A stretch of 64,000 nucleotides of DNA from Thalassospira sp. (GTDB lineage Bacteria > Pseudomonadota > Alphaproteobacteria > Rhodospirillales > Thalassospiraceae), in the NCBI RefSeq assembly GCF_030690045.1, contig NZ_JAUYHK010000010.1, forward strand, positions 124,001-188,000, written 5' to 3'. Positions within the stretch are counted from its first letter, which is position 1. Each line of letters begins with the position of its first letter. The notes beneath the pieces are model-generated. The model was not told the DNA's origin and searched no databases. It saw only the letters and a list, made by a program, of their open reading frames with translations. Positions 18,858 to 27,252 of this stretch are shown one piece after another. The position numbers were made by a program, and so were the translations under genes.

Positions 18858-19370
18858 ATGCCCGACACACCCGCCCAGACCCTGACCCACCGCACGCGGT
18901 TCTTTGCCCTGATCGCCTTTATGGTGCTGTGTCTGATCATTTCCGCCGCAGGCGGGGCCGTCACCGCCACCAGTGTCGGCGACTGGTATCAAACCCTGAC
19001 CAAACCGTTTTTCAGCCCGCCTGACTGGCTGTTTGCCCCGGTCTGGACGGTCATTTATTTCATGATTGCCCTGTCGGGCTGGCGGGCATGGCTGGTGGGC
19101 GGCTTTCGCCAGCGCACCGGCGGGCGAGATGCCTTTGCGATTTATGGCGCACAATTATTCCTTAATCTGGCGTGGTCGTTCCTGTTTTTCGGCGCACAAT
19201 CCCCTATCGCAGGCCTGGTCGGCATCGTGCCGCTATTCTGCCTGATCATCGTCAATATCATGCTGTTTGCCCGCATTGATCGTTGGGCGGCGTATCTGCT
19301 TGTACCTTATGCAGTGTGGGTTGGTTTTGCCACCGCGCTCAATGGCGCGATCTGGTGGCTCAACCGATAA
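18858..19370 (+). CDS. tspO: TspO/MBR family tryptophan-rich sensory protein
   Basis: 170 residues with five membrane helices and the family motifs WYQTLTKPFFSPPDWLFAPVWTVIYFMIALSGW and LNLAWSFLFFGAQSP (each spread over conserved Trp/Pro positions), ending ALNGAIWWLNR. TspO binds porphyrins and cholesterol-like ligands and in alphaproteobacteria modulates tetrapyrrole and stress responses. It may share a transcript with the VOC gene. Confidence 0.93.
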   Translation: MPDTPAQTLTHRTRFFALIAFMVLCLIISAAGGAVTATSVGDWYQTLTKPFFSPPDWLFAPVWTVIYFMIALSGWRAWLVGGFRQRTGGRDAFAIYGAQLFLNLAWSFLFFGAQSPIAGLVGIVPLFCLIIVNIMLFARIDRWAAYLLVPYAVWVGFATALNGAIWWLNR

Positions 19371-19376
19371 CGCGCA

Positions 19377-20186
19377 TCACGGCATTTCGGCCGCTTCGGC
19401 AGTGCCGTTTTTGTCGTCCTGATGATCGGGAATATTTTGCATGCCCAGCCGCCCGACAGACGGCAGGCGCAAGGCCGGACGATTGAAATCAATCCCGAAA
19501 TTCAGGCCCAGCACATTGAATTCCAGCCCTTCCTCAACCCCTGCGGTCAGGCCGAGCAAGCCAAACAGATTGGCCTGAACCCCGGTGCCCGATGGCGACA
19601 AGCCGACCGGGTTGGTCGCCCCGCGATAATCCTTGCCAATCGCATTGGCTGGCATATCAAGGGTCAGGGATGGCACCTCGCGACCGATATGGGCGACAAA
19701 GGTGTTGCTGTTGGGGCCGGGATAGCTGCGATATTGATCGGGGTAGGGATAACTTGCCACCGCCGCCTCGATCTCGTCGATCATGGCATCCACCCCGTCG
19801 CCGCGATGATCGGCCAGAACTTCGGGGGTTGATCCAAACCACAAACCATCGGGCAGGGCATAATTCTGGCGCACAACCTTGCCGCCGCCCCAGCCCACCA
19901 CGTCATAGCGGCGATAGGCGGTTTCACCGCTACGCTTGGTAATAATCCACGGATGCACGGCAAAATACCCGCGCCAGCCATAGGTCGGCGCGGCCATCAC
20001 CTGCACAATCGCCGTATCGGCAAAGGCCACCGGGTCCGGCGCAATGCCGCTGGCATGACGCGGCGCGGTGCGCCATGTCTGACGTTCCTCGGCCTTTTTG
20101 GCAGGCGGGTCCTGTGCCAGGCTCAAGCCGAAAGGTGCCACCAGAATGGCCAGCAAACTCAGGCAAAATATCGTTCGTGATCTCAC
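19377..20186 (-). CDS. DUF3750 domain-containing periplasmic protein
   Basis: 269 residues. A Sec signal peptide (MRSRTIFCLSLLAILVAPFGLSLAQ) precedes the DUF3750 domain, recognised from FAVHPWIITKR, RRYDVVGWGGG, LWFGSTPEVLADHRG, YPGPNSNTFVAHI and a closing LLGLTAGVEEGLEFNVLGLNFGID split across two segments. No enzymatic role is established for the family; the conserved His, Asn-Ser-Asn and Gly-rich end hint at an enzyme. Convergent with tspO, 6 bp apart. Confidence 0.82.
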   Translation of the reverse strand: MRSRTIFCLSLLAILVAPFGLSLAQDPPAKKAEERQTWRTAPRHASGIAPDPVAFADTAIVQVMAAPTYGWRGYFAVHPWIITKRSGETAYRRYDVVGWGGGKVVRQNYALPDGLWFGSTPEVLADHRGDGVDAMIDEIEAAVASYPYPDQYRSYPGPNSNTFVAHIGREVPSLTLDMPANAIGKDYRGATNPVGLSPSGTGVQANLFGLLGLTAGVEEGLEFNVLGLNFGIDFNRPALRLPSVGRLGMQNIPDHQDDKNGTAEAAEMP

Positions 20187-20273
20187 AGGGCTATTTCCGC
20201 TTAAACATATGTTTCAGATTTAATACGGTTAAACCGGCAAAACGGAGCAAAAAAATGGCAAAATACCCGTTTT

Positions 20274-21161
20274 TTACGGCCACGCTGCAAATGTATCATC
20301 ACGAATGCGCAGTTCGGCGCGTTTCAACCGGCGATAGGCCCCCGGCGCTTCGCCCATATAGCGTTTGAAAAACCGGCTGAAATAGGCCGGATCGCGAAAA
20401 CCAAGGCCATAGGCGATTTGCGCCACCGCCAGCGGCGATTGTTCCAGCCGCAAACACGCCTCGCGGATCACCCGGTCATGGATCAACAACAAGGGTGGCT
20501 TGCCGGTTGCCCGCATCGCCGCCGATGACAGACGGCGTTCGCTGATCCCCAGAATGCGGGCATAATCCACCACATTCCAGTGTTCGCGAAAATGCAGTTC
20601 CAGCACCTGCAAAAACCGCTGAAAGGTCACCGAACCGGGACTTTGATCATCGCGTCGCTCCATCATACCGTCGGCAAGGCGCAAAATCCCGGTCAGGATA
20701 ATCTGAAGATACGCCCCGATCACCAGCCCCGCCCCCACCGTATTGCGCCGCAATTCGGCATGGATAGCGGCAAAGGATTGCGTGATTCCCGCCAAATCCG
20801 GGCCGTCTTCCTCCGGCGTTACTGCGTGCACCGTATCGGCGACAAAGCGCAACGGCAACCCACCGGCACCCGATCCGGCATACCGCGCTACCAGATCCTC
20901 GGATACCGAAAAAACATATCCGCCGGCCCCCGCCGTCATCGCAAAGGATTGGGTTTCCCCCACCGGCAACCACACCAGCGCCGGTGCCGCGAAATCCAGC
21001 CCCCCTTGCCGCAATTGCGCCCGCCCGCGCCCCGCCAGCAACAAAACTGCATGGCATCGTTCGCGCTGCGCCGCATCGCCAATCACCCATTCCTGCGTCG
21101 ATAACGGCGCGTCAAACCGGTCCATGACCGCTTGCAACGTTACCGGCGACGGATCAAACAT
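20274..21161 (-). CDS. AraC family transcriptional regulator
   Basis: 295 residues: an N-terminal cupin-like sensor (about 1-170) and a C-terminal double helix-turn-helix of AraC type (VVDYARILGISERRLSSAAMRATGKPP, then VAQIAYGLGFRDPAYFSRFFKRYMGEAPGAYRR split over two stretches), the hallmark second-HTH consensus. It is divergent from the aldehyde dehydrogenase and may activate it, in line with AraC-type control of aromatic degradation genes. Confidence 0.88.
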   Translation of the reverse strand: MFDPSPVTLQAVMDRFDAPLSTQEWVIGDAAQRERCHAVLLLAGRGRAQLRQGGLDFAAPALVWLPVGETQSFAMTAGAGGYVFSVSEDLVARYAGSGAGGLPLRFVADTVHAVTPEEDGPDLAGITQSFAAIHAELRRNTVGAGLVIGAYLQIILTGILRLADGMMERRDDQSPGSVTFQRFLQVLELHFREHWNVVDYARILGISERRLSSAAMRATGKPPLLLIHDRVIREACLRLEQSPLAVAQIAYGLGFRDPAYFSRFFKRYMGEAPGAYRRLKRAELRIRDDTFAAWP

Positions 21162-21250
21162 GCCTTTTCACCCCCGATCCATAACCATTAAATTATATGT
21201 AAAATAGTACAATTTTTCGTCTGAAAATGTCAATTTCGGTGTCTTTACAT

Positions 21251-21263
21251 TGGAAGCGTTCCA
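21251..21263. promoter_or_regulatory. TGGAA-N3-TTCCA palindrome
   Basis: TGGAAGCGTTCCA is a perfect inverted repeat just upstream of a TATAAA box. The shape recalls LacI-type operators, but no LacI regulator is nearby; the AraC protein is the local candidate. Confidence 0.35.
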
Positions 21264-21362
21264 TCGCTTACTAGTATAAACATGGCATTATCGCCAAAAT
21301 GAAAAAATAAAAAACAATGCGTTGGTTTTGTCTCGCATCTGCGTAACAAAACAAGGGAGGAT

Positions 21363-21410
21363 ATGGCGTTATTTTACTTTGACCTTCAAAGTAAGCCGGA
21401 CGTCCATTAA
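21363..21410 (+). CDS. 15-codon leader-like ORF
   Basis: ATG at 21363 lies 3 bp after GGGAGG and reads MALFYFDLQSKPDVH then TAA. Ribosome site and start are better than those of many real genes, but the peptide is too short to judge; it could be a leader peptide of the dehydrogenase transcript or the relic of a longer gene. Confidence 0.25.
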   Translation: MALFYFDLQSKPDVH

Positions 21411-21526
21411 TCCCACCCTTTTGATACGCAACGATTTTTGCGACCCAAACAAGAAACCGGCTGCGGTCTGGCTTTTTCCGGCAAACACCGCATCAGGCAG
21501 AAACGACATCACACGGAGAAACGTTC

Positions 21527-22987
21527 ATGACCGAGATTAAATTGCTGATCGACAACGAAGACATCAGCGCCACAAACAACCGCACATTCGAGCGTAAAAA
21601 CCCGATCACCGGCAAAACCGCCACCATCGCTGCTGCTGCCAATGCTGCGGACGCCCGCAAGGCCGCAACGGCGGCCGCCGCTGCCTTTCCGGCATGGTCG
21701 AAAATGGGGCCGGGTGCCCGGCGCAAAATCCTGCTCAAAGCTGCCGACATCATGGAATCAAAGGGTGCCGAATTTGGCCGTCTTGTGGTCGAGGAAACCG
21801 GCAGCACCGCCATGTGGGGCGGTTTCAACGCCCATCTTGCCGCCAATATGCTGCGCGAAGCCGGTGGCATGACCACGCAAATTCAAAGCAACATCATCCC
21901 GTCCGACACGCCGGGCCTGATGGCAATGGGCATCCGTCAGCCGGTCGGGGTTGTTTTGGGTATCGCCCCGTGGAATGCCCCGGTCATTCTCGGCACCCGC
22001 GCCATCGCCATGCCGCTGGCCTGTGGCAATACCGTGGTGTTGAAGGCATCCGAACTGTGCCCCGCCATCCATCATCTGATCGCCCAATGCCTGGTCGAGG
22101 CAGGCGCACCCGCCGGTGTGGTCAATGTCGTGACCAACGCCCCCGAAGATGCGCCGGAAATCGTCGAAACCCTGATCGCGCACCCCGCCGTGCGCCGCAT
22201 CAATTTCACCGGATCCACCCGGGTTGGCCGCATCATCGCCAAACTGGCCGCCGAACATCTCAAACCGGTTCTGCTCGAACTGGGCGGCAAGGCGCCGTTT
22301 CTCGTACTTGATGACGCCGATCTGGACGAGGCCGTCAACGCCGCTGCCTTTGGTGCCTATATGAATCAGGGCCAAATCTGCATGTCCACCGAACGCCTTG
22401 TCGTCGATAACGCCATTGCCGATGATTTCGTTGAAAAACTTGCCGCCAAGGCCAGAACCCTGACCGCAGGCGACCCGTCCAAGGACAACCACAACCACAT
22501 TCTGGGCGGGGTGGTGAATGTCGAGGCCGTCAACCGGATCGAGGAACTGGTCAAGGATGCGATATCGAAAGGAGCCAAACTGGTCGCCGGTTCCGGCAAG
22601 GCCGATGGTGTTTTGATGGATGCCACCCTGCTTGATCACGTCACCCCCGCCATGCGGATTTATAGCGAGGAAAGCTTTGGCCCGGTCTGCGTCGTCATCC
22701 GTGCCGGGAACGAGAACGAAGCCGTGCGCATTGCCAATGACAGCGAATATGGCCTCTCCTCGGCGGTTTTCTCGCAAAATATCACCCGTGCCATGGCCGT
22801 TGCGGGCCGGATCGAAAGCGGCATCTGCCACATCAACAGCCCGACGGTGCAAGATGAAGCCCAGATGCCGTTTGGCGGCGTGAAATCCAGCGGCTATGGC
22901 CGCTTTGGCTCCAACGCCTCGATTGACGAATTCACCGAACTGCGCTGGATCACAATCCAAAGCGGCAAACGCCATTATCCGTTCTGA
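21527..22987 (+). CDS. Aldehyde dehydrogenase, salicylaldehyde/vanillin type
   Basis: 486 residues of NAD-dependent ALDH. Asn in GIAPWNAPVILG, the NAD loop FTGSTRVGR, catalytic Glu in LELGGKAPF and catalytic Cys in NQGQICMSTER are all present; the C-terminus QMPFGGVKSSGYGRFG and TELRWITIQ match salicylaldehyde/vanillin dehydrogenases (DoxF/NahF/Vdh group) that oxidise aromatic aldehydes to acids. An ACGGAGA ribosome site precedes the ATG. Divergent AraC gene is the likely regulator; no ring-cleavage genes are nearby. Confidence 0.9.
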   Translation: MTEIKLLIDNEDISATNNRTFERKNPITGKTATIAAAANAADARKAATAAAAAFPAWSKMGPGARRKILLKAADIMESKGAEFGRLVVEETGSTAMWGGFNAHLAANMLREAGGMTTQIQSNIIPSDTPGLMAMGIRQPVGVVLGIAPWNAPVILGTRAIAMPLACGNTVVLKASELCPAIHHLIAQCLVEAGAPAGVVNVVTNAPEDAPEIVETLIAHPAVRRINFTGSTRVGRIIAKLAAEHLKPVLLELGGKAPFLVLDDADLDEAVNAAAFGAYMNQGQICMSTERLVVDNAIADDFVEKLAAKARTLTAGDPSKDNHNHILGGVVNVEAVNRIEELVKDAISKGAKLVAGSGKADGVLMDATLLDHVTPAMRIYSEESFGPVCVVIRAGNENEAVRIANDSEYGLSSAVFSQNITRAMAVAGRIESGICHINSPTVQDEAQMPFGGVKSSGYGRFGSNASIDEFTELRWITIQSGKRHYPF

Positions 22988-22997
22988 TCACACCGCA
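22984..22997. other. Stop-codon-spanning 14-mer shared with 14831
   Basis: CTGATCACACCGCA spans the dehydrogenase stop codon. The same 14 bases occur at 14831-14844, just after the restriction remnant, and a near copy at 13912-13925 spans the GST stop. Confidence 0.3.
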
Positions 22998-23003
22998 AAA
23001 CAC

Positions 23004-23036
23004 AAAGCCGGGCAGCCCCTATACTGCCCGGCTTTT
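23004..23036 (+). terminator. Terminator of aldehyde dehydrogenase
   Basis: AAAGCCGGGCAG (23004-23015) pairs with CTGCCCGGCTTT (23024-23035), followed by further T residues on the plus strand. It can also end the convergent hipA transcript. Confidence 0.85.
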
Positions 23037-23057
23037 TCATTACCGCCGTTCTCAAAA

Positions 23058-24386
23058 TCACACGTCGCCGATATGCTCAATCCCCATCTGCAATACCCGG
23101 CCACGGGCCTCTATTCCCCGCGTGATTGATGCGGCAAGTTCCGGGGGAAAATCATCGGGAAGTGTTTGGTAGGTTTCCTCTATCGCCTGCGGAATCCGGT
23201 CCTGCATATCGGCCATCAATTCCGCCACCAGACCAACCCCAAAGCCCGCCGCCCTGGCCGATTGCACAAAATGCCGGGGGGCAATTTCATCAACCCGGGA
23301 ATGGTTCGCATCCCCCACTGACATCGCCAGTCTGACCTGCCTGTGCCGCACTTGCCCGTCATCGCAAACCTTTTGCACCGACAAAATATCATAAAGCGGC
23401 GTCATGACAAATCCGCCGCCTGGCTGTAAAAACAGGCTGAAATTCTTGGCATGCCCATCGGTTGCCGCCAGCATCCAGAACAGGATTTGCGCCCGAAAAA
23501 AAGCAATCTGATCCTCTGTCGGCCTGTCGCTGCCGCTCAAGAGATCGACACAGGTCACAATGCCCGGCCCGCCATCCGACTGATATTTCCGGCTTGGCGG
23601 ATACCCCGTCGCCTGACAGAAATCTTCCTGCGGCAATCGCAACAATTTGCCCGATTGCATCCATTGACGATCAAACCGTTTGATCACCAATGCACGGCAA
23701 TCCTCGAAATCATGGATTTCCACATCGGCAATATCCGCCCCCATCGCCTTGCAAAACCGCATACAGAAAAATTCGTTTTCCACACTGTCTTGCAAATCAA
23801 TGCCGCCGGGCATGGTGCCAATCTGCGTCTTGAGGATATGCGTGGTGGGCGTCATGCCAGATGGCTTTATCCACGCCCCGTCATAATGCAAAAGCGCGGT
23901 TTTTTCCTGCGCCCCGGCAAGAGAAATACGAAAATCATGATCTCGCTCAATCCCCAACGGGACCGTTGCCAGATTTTTCAGAATATCGGCAATCTGCCGC
24001 TCCGAAAGAATATCACCCGTAATCTCACTCGTCGGATTTTCGCCGTCATAATCAACAACGAACTGCAACGCTCCGACGCAATCCCGCCCGATTTTTTCCA
24101 GCAGATGATACGCACCCGTCCCCGTTGCCCCCACTTTGGCCGCCACGCGCTCGCGAATAACCTGATTATCCGGCAAAAGATTTTCCAACCACGCAATCAC
24201 CGCTGCACCACGATAGGCCTGCTCGCCAAGCGGCAAGGACCGCGAAACCGGCAAGGCATATTCCCGATCCAGCCAGCCTTGATCATATTGAAAGCTGATC
24301 GCCCCGCTTGATGCCATGCGGATGGCCCCGACAAGCCGCCCATTCAGCAAAACCGTCAAAGGCCGGTGGCGCGAGGATTTCTTCAT
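23058..24386 (-). CDS. hipA: HipA family serine/threonine kinase toxin
   Basis: 442 residues with the full HipA layout: an N-terminal Couple_hipA domain (about 8-110) and the kinase C-domain with the Ser-containing loop RISLAGAQEKT (154-163; the Ser is the usual autophosphorylation site), catalytic DGHAKNFS (near 310-317) and PLYD metal motif (330-333). Known HipA phosphorylates glutamyl-tRNA synthetase and causes persistence. ATGA overlap with hipB shows translational coupling. All key residues are kept, so it should be active. Confidence 0.92.
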   Translation of the reverse strand: MKKSSRHRPLTVLLNGRLVGAIRMASSGAISFQYDQGWLDREYALPVSRSLPLGEQAYRGAAVIAWLENLLPDNQVIRERVAAKVGATGTGAYHLLEKIGRDCVGALQFVVDYDGENPTSEITGDILSERQIADILKNLATVPLGIERDHDFRISLAGAQEKTALLHYDGAWIKPSGMTPTTHILKTQIGTMPGGIDLQDSVENEFFCMRFCKAMGADIADVEIHDFEDCRALVIKRFDRQWMQSGKLLRLPQEDFCQATGYPPSRKYQSDGGPGIVTCVDLLSGSDRPTEDQIAFFRAQILFWMLAATDGHAKNFSLFLQPGGGFVMTPLYDILSVQKVCDDGQVRHRQVRLAMSVGDANHSRVDEIAPRHFVQSARAAGFGVGLVAELMADMQDRIPQAIEETYQTLPDDFPPELAASITRGIEARGRVLQMGIEHIGDV

Positions 24387-24637
24387 GAAAAGACATCCTC
24401 AATGCTGAGCGTGGTCGATTTGCCCCGATCTTGCAGAACAAATTCAAGATCAAGGGCGGTCAGAACACTGACAAGCGTGCGAAGCTGCGTCCCCGGATCG
24501 CCATTTTCCAGTGACGAGATCGTGGCGACACGCAGATTGGTCCGGTCGCTGATATCCTTCTGGGTCAGGCCCTTCGCCTTGCGAAACCGCCGCAACGACT
24601 GACCGATTTGCTCCGGGGTTCGGGCCTTGAGTTCCAT
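24383..24637 (-). CDS. hipB: HipB-like XRE antitoxin
   Basis: 84 residues with a Cro/C1 helix-turn-helix (about 8-62; GLTQKDISDRTNLRVATISSLENG) and a tail IEDVFS. It should neutralise HipA and repress the operon. Start MELKARTP was chosen because AGGGG stands 5-6 nt before it and because operator O1 lies just upstream; the longer frame would run through that operator. Confidence 0.9.
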   Translation of the reverse strand: MELKARTPEQIGQSLRRFRKAKGLTQKDISDRTNLRVATISSLENGDPGTQLRTLVSVLTALDLEFVLQDRGKSTTLSIEDVFS

Positions 24638-24654
24638 TTTACGCCCCTGATAAT

Positions 24655-24724
24655 TTACGCGATAGCGTAACAATACAAAATTTACGCTACAGAGTAAATA
24701 ATCATTTATTACGCCACAGCGTAA
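24655..24724 (-). promoter_or_regulatory. Triple operator of hipBA
   Basis: Three copies of TTACGC-N4-GCGTAA lie at 24655-24670, 24682-24697 and 24709-24724. The outer two are perfect, the middle one has GAGTAA. Start-to-start spacing is exactly 27 bp twice. They cover the presumed hipBA promoter, so cooperative binding of HipB (with HipA) is the natural reading. Confidence 0.85.
24670..24698 (-). promoter_or_regulatory. Putative hipBA promoter
   Basis: On the minus strand TTTACT (24693-24698), a 17-nt spacer and TATTGT (24670-24675) fit a sigma70 promoter whose -35 box lies inside the middle operator and whose -10 box touches O1. Confidence 0.5.
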
Positions 24725-24736
24725 ATTTTAATCCCG

Positions 24737-25225
24737 TCACCCACGCAAAACCGCCTGCACCATAACTTCCAGCGCGCTTAAAAACCGCGACCGATCTTTG
24801 GGGGTAAATCCGGCATTGCGGCCCTGCTCGCCGGTGACTTCGCGCATATGCGCCGCCATTTCGCGGCCCGCCAGCGCATTGCCGATATTGGCATTGGAAA
24901 ATTCCTGCCCGTTGGCGCGGATCACCCGCGCCCCGATCGCAAGCCCGCGCGATGCCAGCGGAATATCATTGGTGACAATCACATCACCCGACCGCGCATT
25001 TTCGGCAATCCAGTCATCGGCGGCATCCGGTTCGGGCGGCACAATCACATTGCGCACCAGCGGATTGCGCGACGGGCGAATACCGCCATTTGACACCACA
25101 ATCATTTCCAGGCGGTGCCGTTCGGCCACACGTTCACATTCCGCCTTGACCGGGCAGGCATCGGCATCGACAAACAGGCGGGGTTTGGAGTGTTGCATCT
25201 CATTCATGGCCGCGATCATCGACAT
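24737..25225 (-). CDS. YaiI/YqxD family protein (DUF188)
   Basis: 162 residues. RLFVDADACPVK near the N-terminus, VSNGGIRPSRNPLV, DIPLASRGLAIGARVI and a terminal GFTPKDRSRFLSALE match the YaiI/YqxD family, a PIN-related fold with conserved Asp residues suggesting a nuclease, though no activity is established. Three ATGs compete for the start (25225, 25207, 25198); the longest is given. The start lies inside a 26-bp direct repeat found again at 27253. Confidence 0.85.
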   Translation of the reverse strand: MSMIAAMNEMQHSKPRLFVDADACPVKAECERVAERHRLEMIVVSNGGIRPSRNPLVRNVIVPPEPDAADDWIAENARSGDVIVTNDIPLASRGLAIGARVIRANGQEFSNANIGNALAGREMAAHMREVTGEQGRNAGFTPKDRSRFLSALEVMVQAVLRG

Positions 25226-25242
25226 GTGCGATGCAAAGTCAA
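25217..25242 (+). repeat. 26-bp direct repeat, left copy
   Basis: CATCGACAT, two variable bases, then GCGATGCAAAGTCAA. It overlaps the 5' end of the YaiI gene. The other copy is at 27253-27278 in the same orientation with 24 of 26 bases identical. Confidence 0.7.
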
Positions 25243-25246
25243 GAAA

Positions 25247-26515
25247 TCATGCCTGTTGCGGTGTGACTTCTTCCTGTGGTGCATCCCGGATAACCAGCAA
25301 CGACAAACCGCCGATAGCGGCAATAAGCCCCGACACCACGACCGTCGCATGAAACGAATACCAGTGGGCGATGGTTCCCATCAAAAGATTGCCGGTCAAA
25401 CCGCCAACAAACAATGTGCTGACATAATAACCGGTTGCGATACCGGGTCGATTGCGGGCAAAATTTTGCACAAAAGTCATGCCAATGGCCGCAAACAGCC
25501 CGTAATAAAGCCCGTCAAGTGCACCAAGGGCCAGAACATGCAGCAAGGTTTGCGCATGATACACCAGAATAAAAAACACCACCGCACAGCCTGCGGCAAT
25601 CATAAGCCCCATCCGTTCGCCAATACGGCGGATCAACCGGGCAGAAGCATAAATGGCAATCACCTCGACAAAACATTTCACCGTCAGTTCGAACCCGGCG
25701 CTTGATGGCGGCAAACCCAGGCCGGTTGTGAAATAAAGCGGCATGGCGGTTAAAAACAAAACATGCCCGGTCGCAATCAGATAAACGGGAATGCAGGCCA
25801 ACACCAAACCACGATTGAACGGCACCTTTTCACCCGCCTTCAAACTACCCGGATGATGCGACCGAAACACCGCAGGCAGGATCAGCACACAAACGCCAAA
25901 CCACACCCCCGCCAAAACCGCGATGCTGTAATAGGTCGCCGTAAAACCGAACGCCCCAAACAGCGATAGCGACGCCGCAGGCCCGATCATCCAGCCCAGC
26001 GAGGTTTGTATCCGCAAAAGACTGTTAAATTTGACGACATCGCGCCCGGTCTGTTCGGCAAACAATCGGCCAAAGGAATACATCACCGATAGCGCACCGG
26101 ACCCGATCCCCAGCAGGATCGACACCAGACACAGATAAACCCAGTAAATCTGAAACGTGCCCAAAATCACCATGCCGGTCGCAAAGCACAGAATGCTTGA
26201 GATCAGCAAAATCCTGACCGGAACACCCCGGTCAATCGCCCGGCCAAAACTGCGATTGGTCAAAAGCGTGACACACACCTGCACCACCGCCACCATGCTG
26301 AGCTTCCACGGCGGTTCGCCCAGCCCCTCGACAACAAACAACCCGGCCAGCGGTGCCGCCGAAGACGATGTCAGCGCACCGACAAATAATAGGCCCAGCA
26401 CCAAAAACGGATAGCGGTCCAGAAAAGCCAGTCCACCCGTAAGCGCCACCCGCCCGATGCCACCAACACCACCATTATCCTTGCCAACCCCGTCGCGCAT
26501 CCCGTTCCCCATCAC
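25247..26515 (-). CDS. MFS transporter, sugar-efflux (Set)-like
   Basis: 422 residues with 12 predicted membrane helices. The order of features (first helix after FLDRYPFLVLGLLFVGALT, GRAIDRGVPVR loop between helices 2 and 3, LRIQTSLGWMIGPA in helix 5, ARLIRRIGERMG loop in the second half) resembles sugar efflux transporters of the SetA/B type. It ends 21 bp before YaiI. Together with the toxin-antitoxin pair it is enclosed by 26-bp direct repeats, so it may be an acquired gene. Confidence 0.8.
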   Translation of the reverse strand: MMGNGMRDGVGKDNGGVGGIGRVALTGGLAFLDRYPFLVLGLLFVGALTSSSAAPLAGLFVVEGLGEPPWKLSMVAVVQVCVTLLTNRSFGRAIDRGVPVRILLISSILCFATGMVILGTFQIYWVYLCLVSILLGIGSGALSVMYSFGRLFAEQTGRDVVKFNSLLRIQTSLGWMIGPAASLSLFGAFGFTATYYSIAVLAGVWFGVCVLILPAVFRSHHPGSLKAGEKVPFNRGLVLACIPVYLIATGHVLFLTAMPLYFTTGLGLPPSSAGFELTVKCFVEVIAIYASARLIRRIGERMGLMIAAGCAVVFFILVYHAQTLLHVLALGALDGLYYGLFAAIGMTFVQNFARNRPGIATGYYVSTLFVGGLTGNLLMGTIAHWYSFHATVVVSGLIAAIGGLSLLVIRDAPQEEVTPQQA

Positions 26516-26623
26516 ACCTGATCAGGGAAACTTTTTAGCGCAACAACCGAAAATGGCGAATGCTTTTATCCGCCAGAACAAAATTGTCACAATCGCCACA
26601 TCAGGCGGACCGGTAGCCTTATT

Positions 26624-26645
26624 CCCACATATGTGCTAATGTGGG
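26624..26645 (+). promoter_or_regulatory. Operator of the RelBE-type module
   Basis: CCCACAT (26624-26630) and ATGTGGG (26639-26645) are exact inverted arms with an 8-bp centre, 27 bp before the antitoxin ATG. Autorepression by the antitoxin is expected. Confidence 0.6.
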
Positions 26646-26672
26646 TTTGTGTAGTTCTACGGAGATTACCCC

Positions 26673-26924
26673 ATGAGCCGCCTGACAATCGACATAACCG
26701 ACCGGCAGCACCAAAGCCTGAAGGCGCTGGCCGCCTTGCAGGGCAAGACCATCAAGCAATACGCCCTTGAACGCTTGTTTCCTGACGATACGGCTGCCGA
26801 TCAGGCATGGCAGGAACTGAAAACCTTGCTGGAAAACCGCATCAATGACGGGCTTGTCGGCAACGTGTCCACAAAAAGCATCGCTGAAATTCTGGATGAA
26901 GAACTGGCCGCGGGGCGAGATTGA
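26673..26924 (+). CDS. Antitoxin of a type II module (ParD/RelB-like)
   Basis: 83 residues. The N-terminus MSRLTIDITDRQHQSLKALAALQGKTIKQYALERL is a ribbon-helix-helix-like DNA-binding fold, and the C-terminal half (AEILDEELAAGRD) is the kind of tail that wraps the toxin. A GGAG ribosome site lies 9 nt before the ATG. The last four bases overlap the toxin's TTG start. Confidence 0.85.
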   Translation: MSRLTIDITDRQHQSLKALAALQGKTIKQYALERLFPDDTAADQAWQELKTLLENRINDGLVGNVSTKSIAEILDEELAAGRD

Positions 26925-27238
26925 CAGCCTACATCCTCACGGCGGAGGCAGAATCCGATCTGCGCGGCATCATCCGCTATACGCGCAAAGAGTGGGGCGC
27001 GACGCAGGTCCGACGCTATATCGCCAGGCTGGAACAAGGCATTACTGACCTTGCCGTCGGACAAGGTTCATTCAAGGATTTGTCCGACCTTTTTCCAACG
27101 TTGCGGATGGCGCGTTGCGAACATCATTACGTCTTCTGCCTGCCACGCGAAAATGCGCCTGCATTGGTCGTGGCGATTTTTCACGAGCGGATGGACCTCA
27201 TGACGCGATTGGCAGACAGGATTGACCGGGAAAGTTAG
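26921..27238 (+). CDS. RelE/ParE family toxin
   Basis: 105 residues with the RelE/ParE fold: MTAYILTAEAESDLRGIIRYTRKEWG, YIARLEQGITDLAVG, a central FPTLRMARCEHHYVFC and C-terminal ALVVAIFHERMDLMTRL. The ParE-like pattern of R...HERMD suggests gyrase inhibition or mRNA cleavage; which one cannot be told. It begins with TTG overlapping the antitoxin stop (TTGA), giving tight translational coupling. Confidence 0.87.
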   Translation: MTAYILTAEAESDLRGIIRYTRKEWGATQVRRYIARLEQGITDLAVGQGSFKDLSDLFPTLRMARCEHHYVFCLPRENAPALVVAIFHERMDLMTRLADRIDRES

Positions 27239-27252
27239 CACACACCCAAAGG

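Larger units (their letters stand above)
21162..21526. other. Long AT-rich promoter region between AraC and aldehyde dehydrogenase genes
   Basis: This 365-bp region holds a TGGAA-GCG-TTCCA palindrome, a TATAAA at 21275-21280 and a very short frame with a strong ribosome site (both listed separately). The remainder has no visible gene or terminator. Confidence 0.5.
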
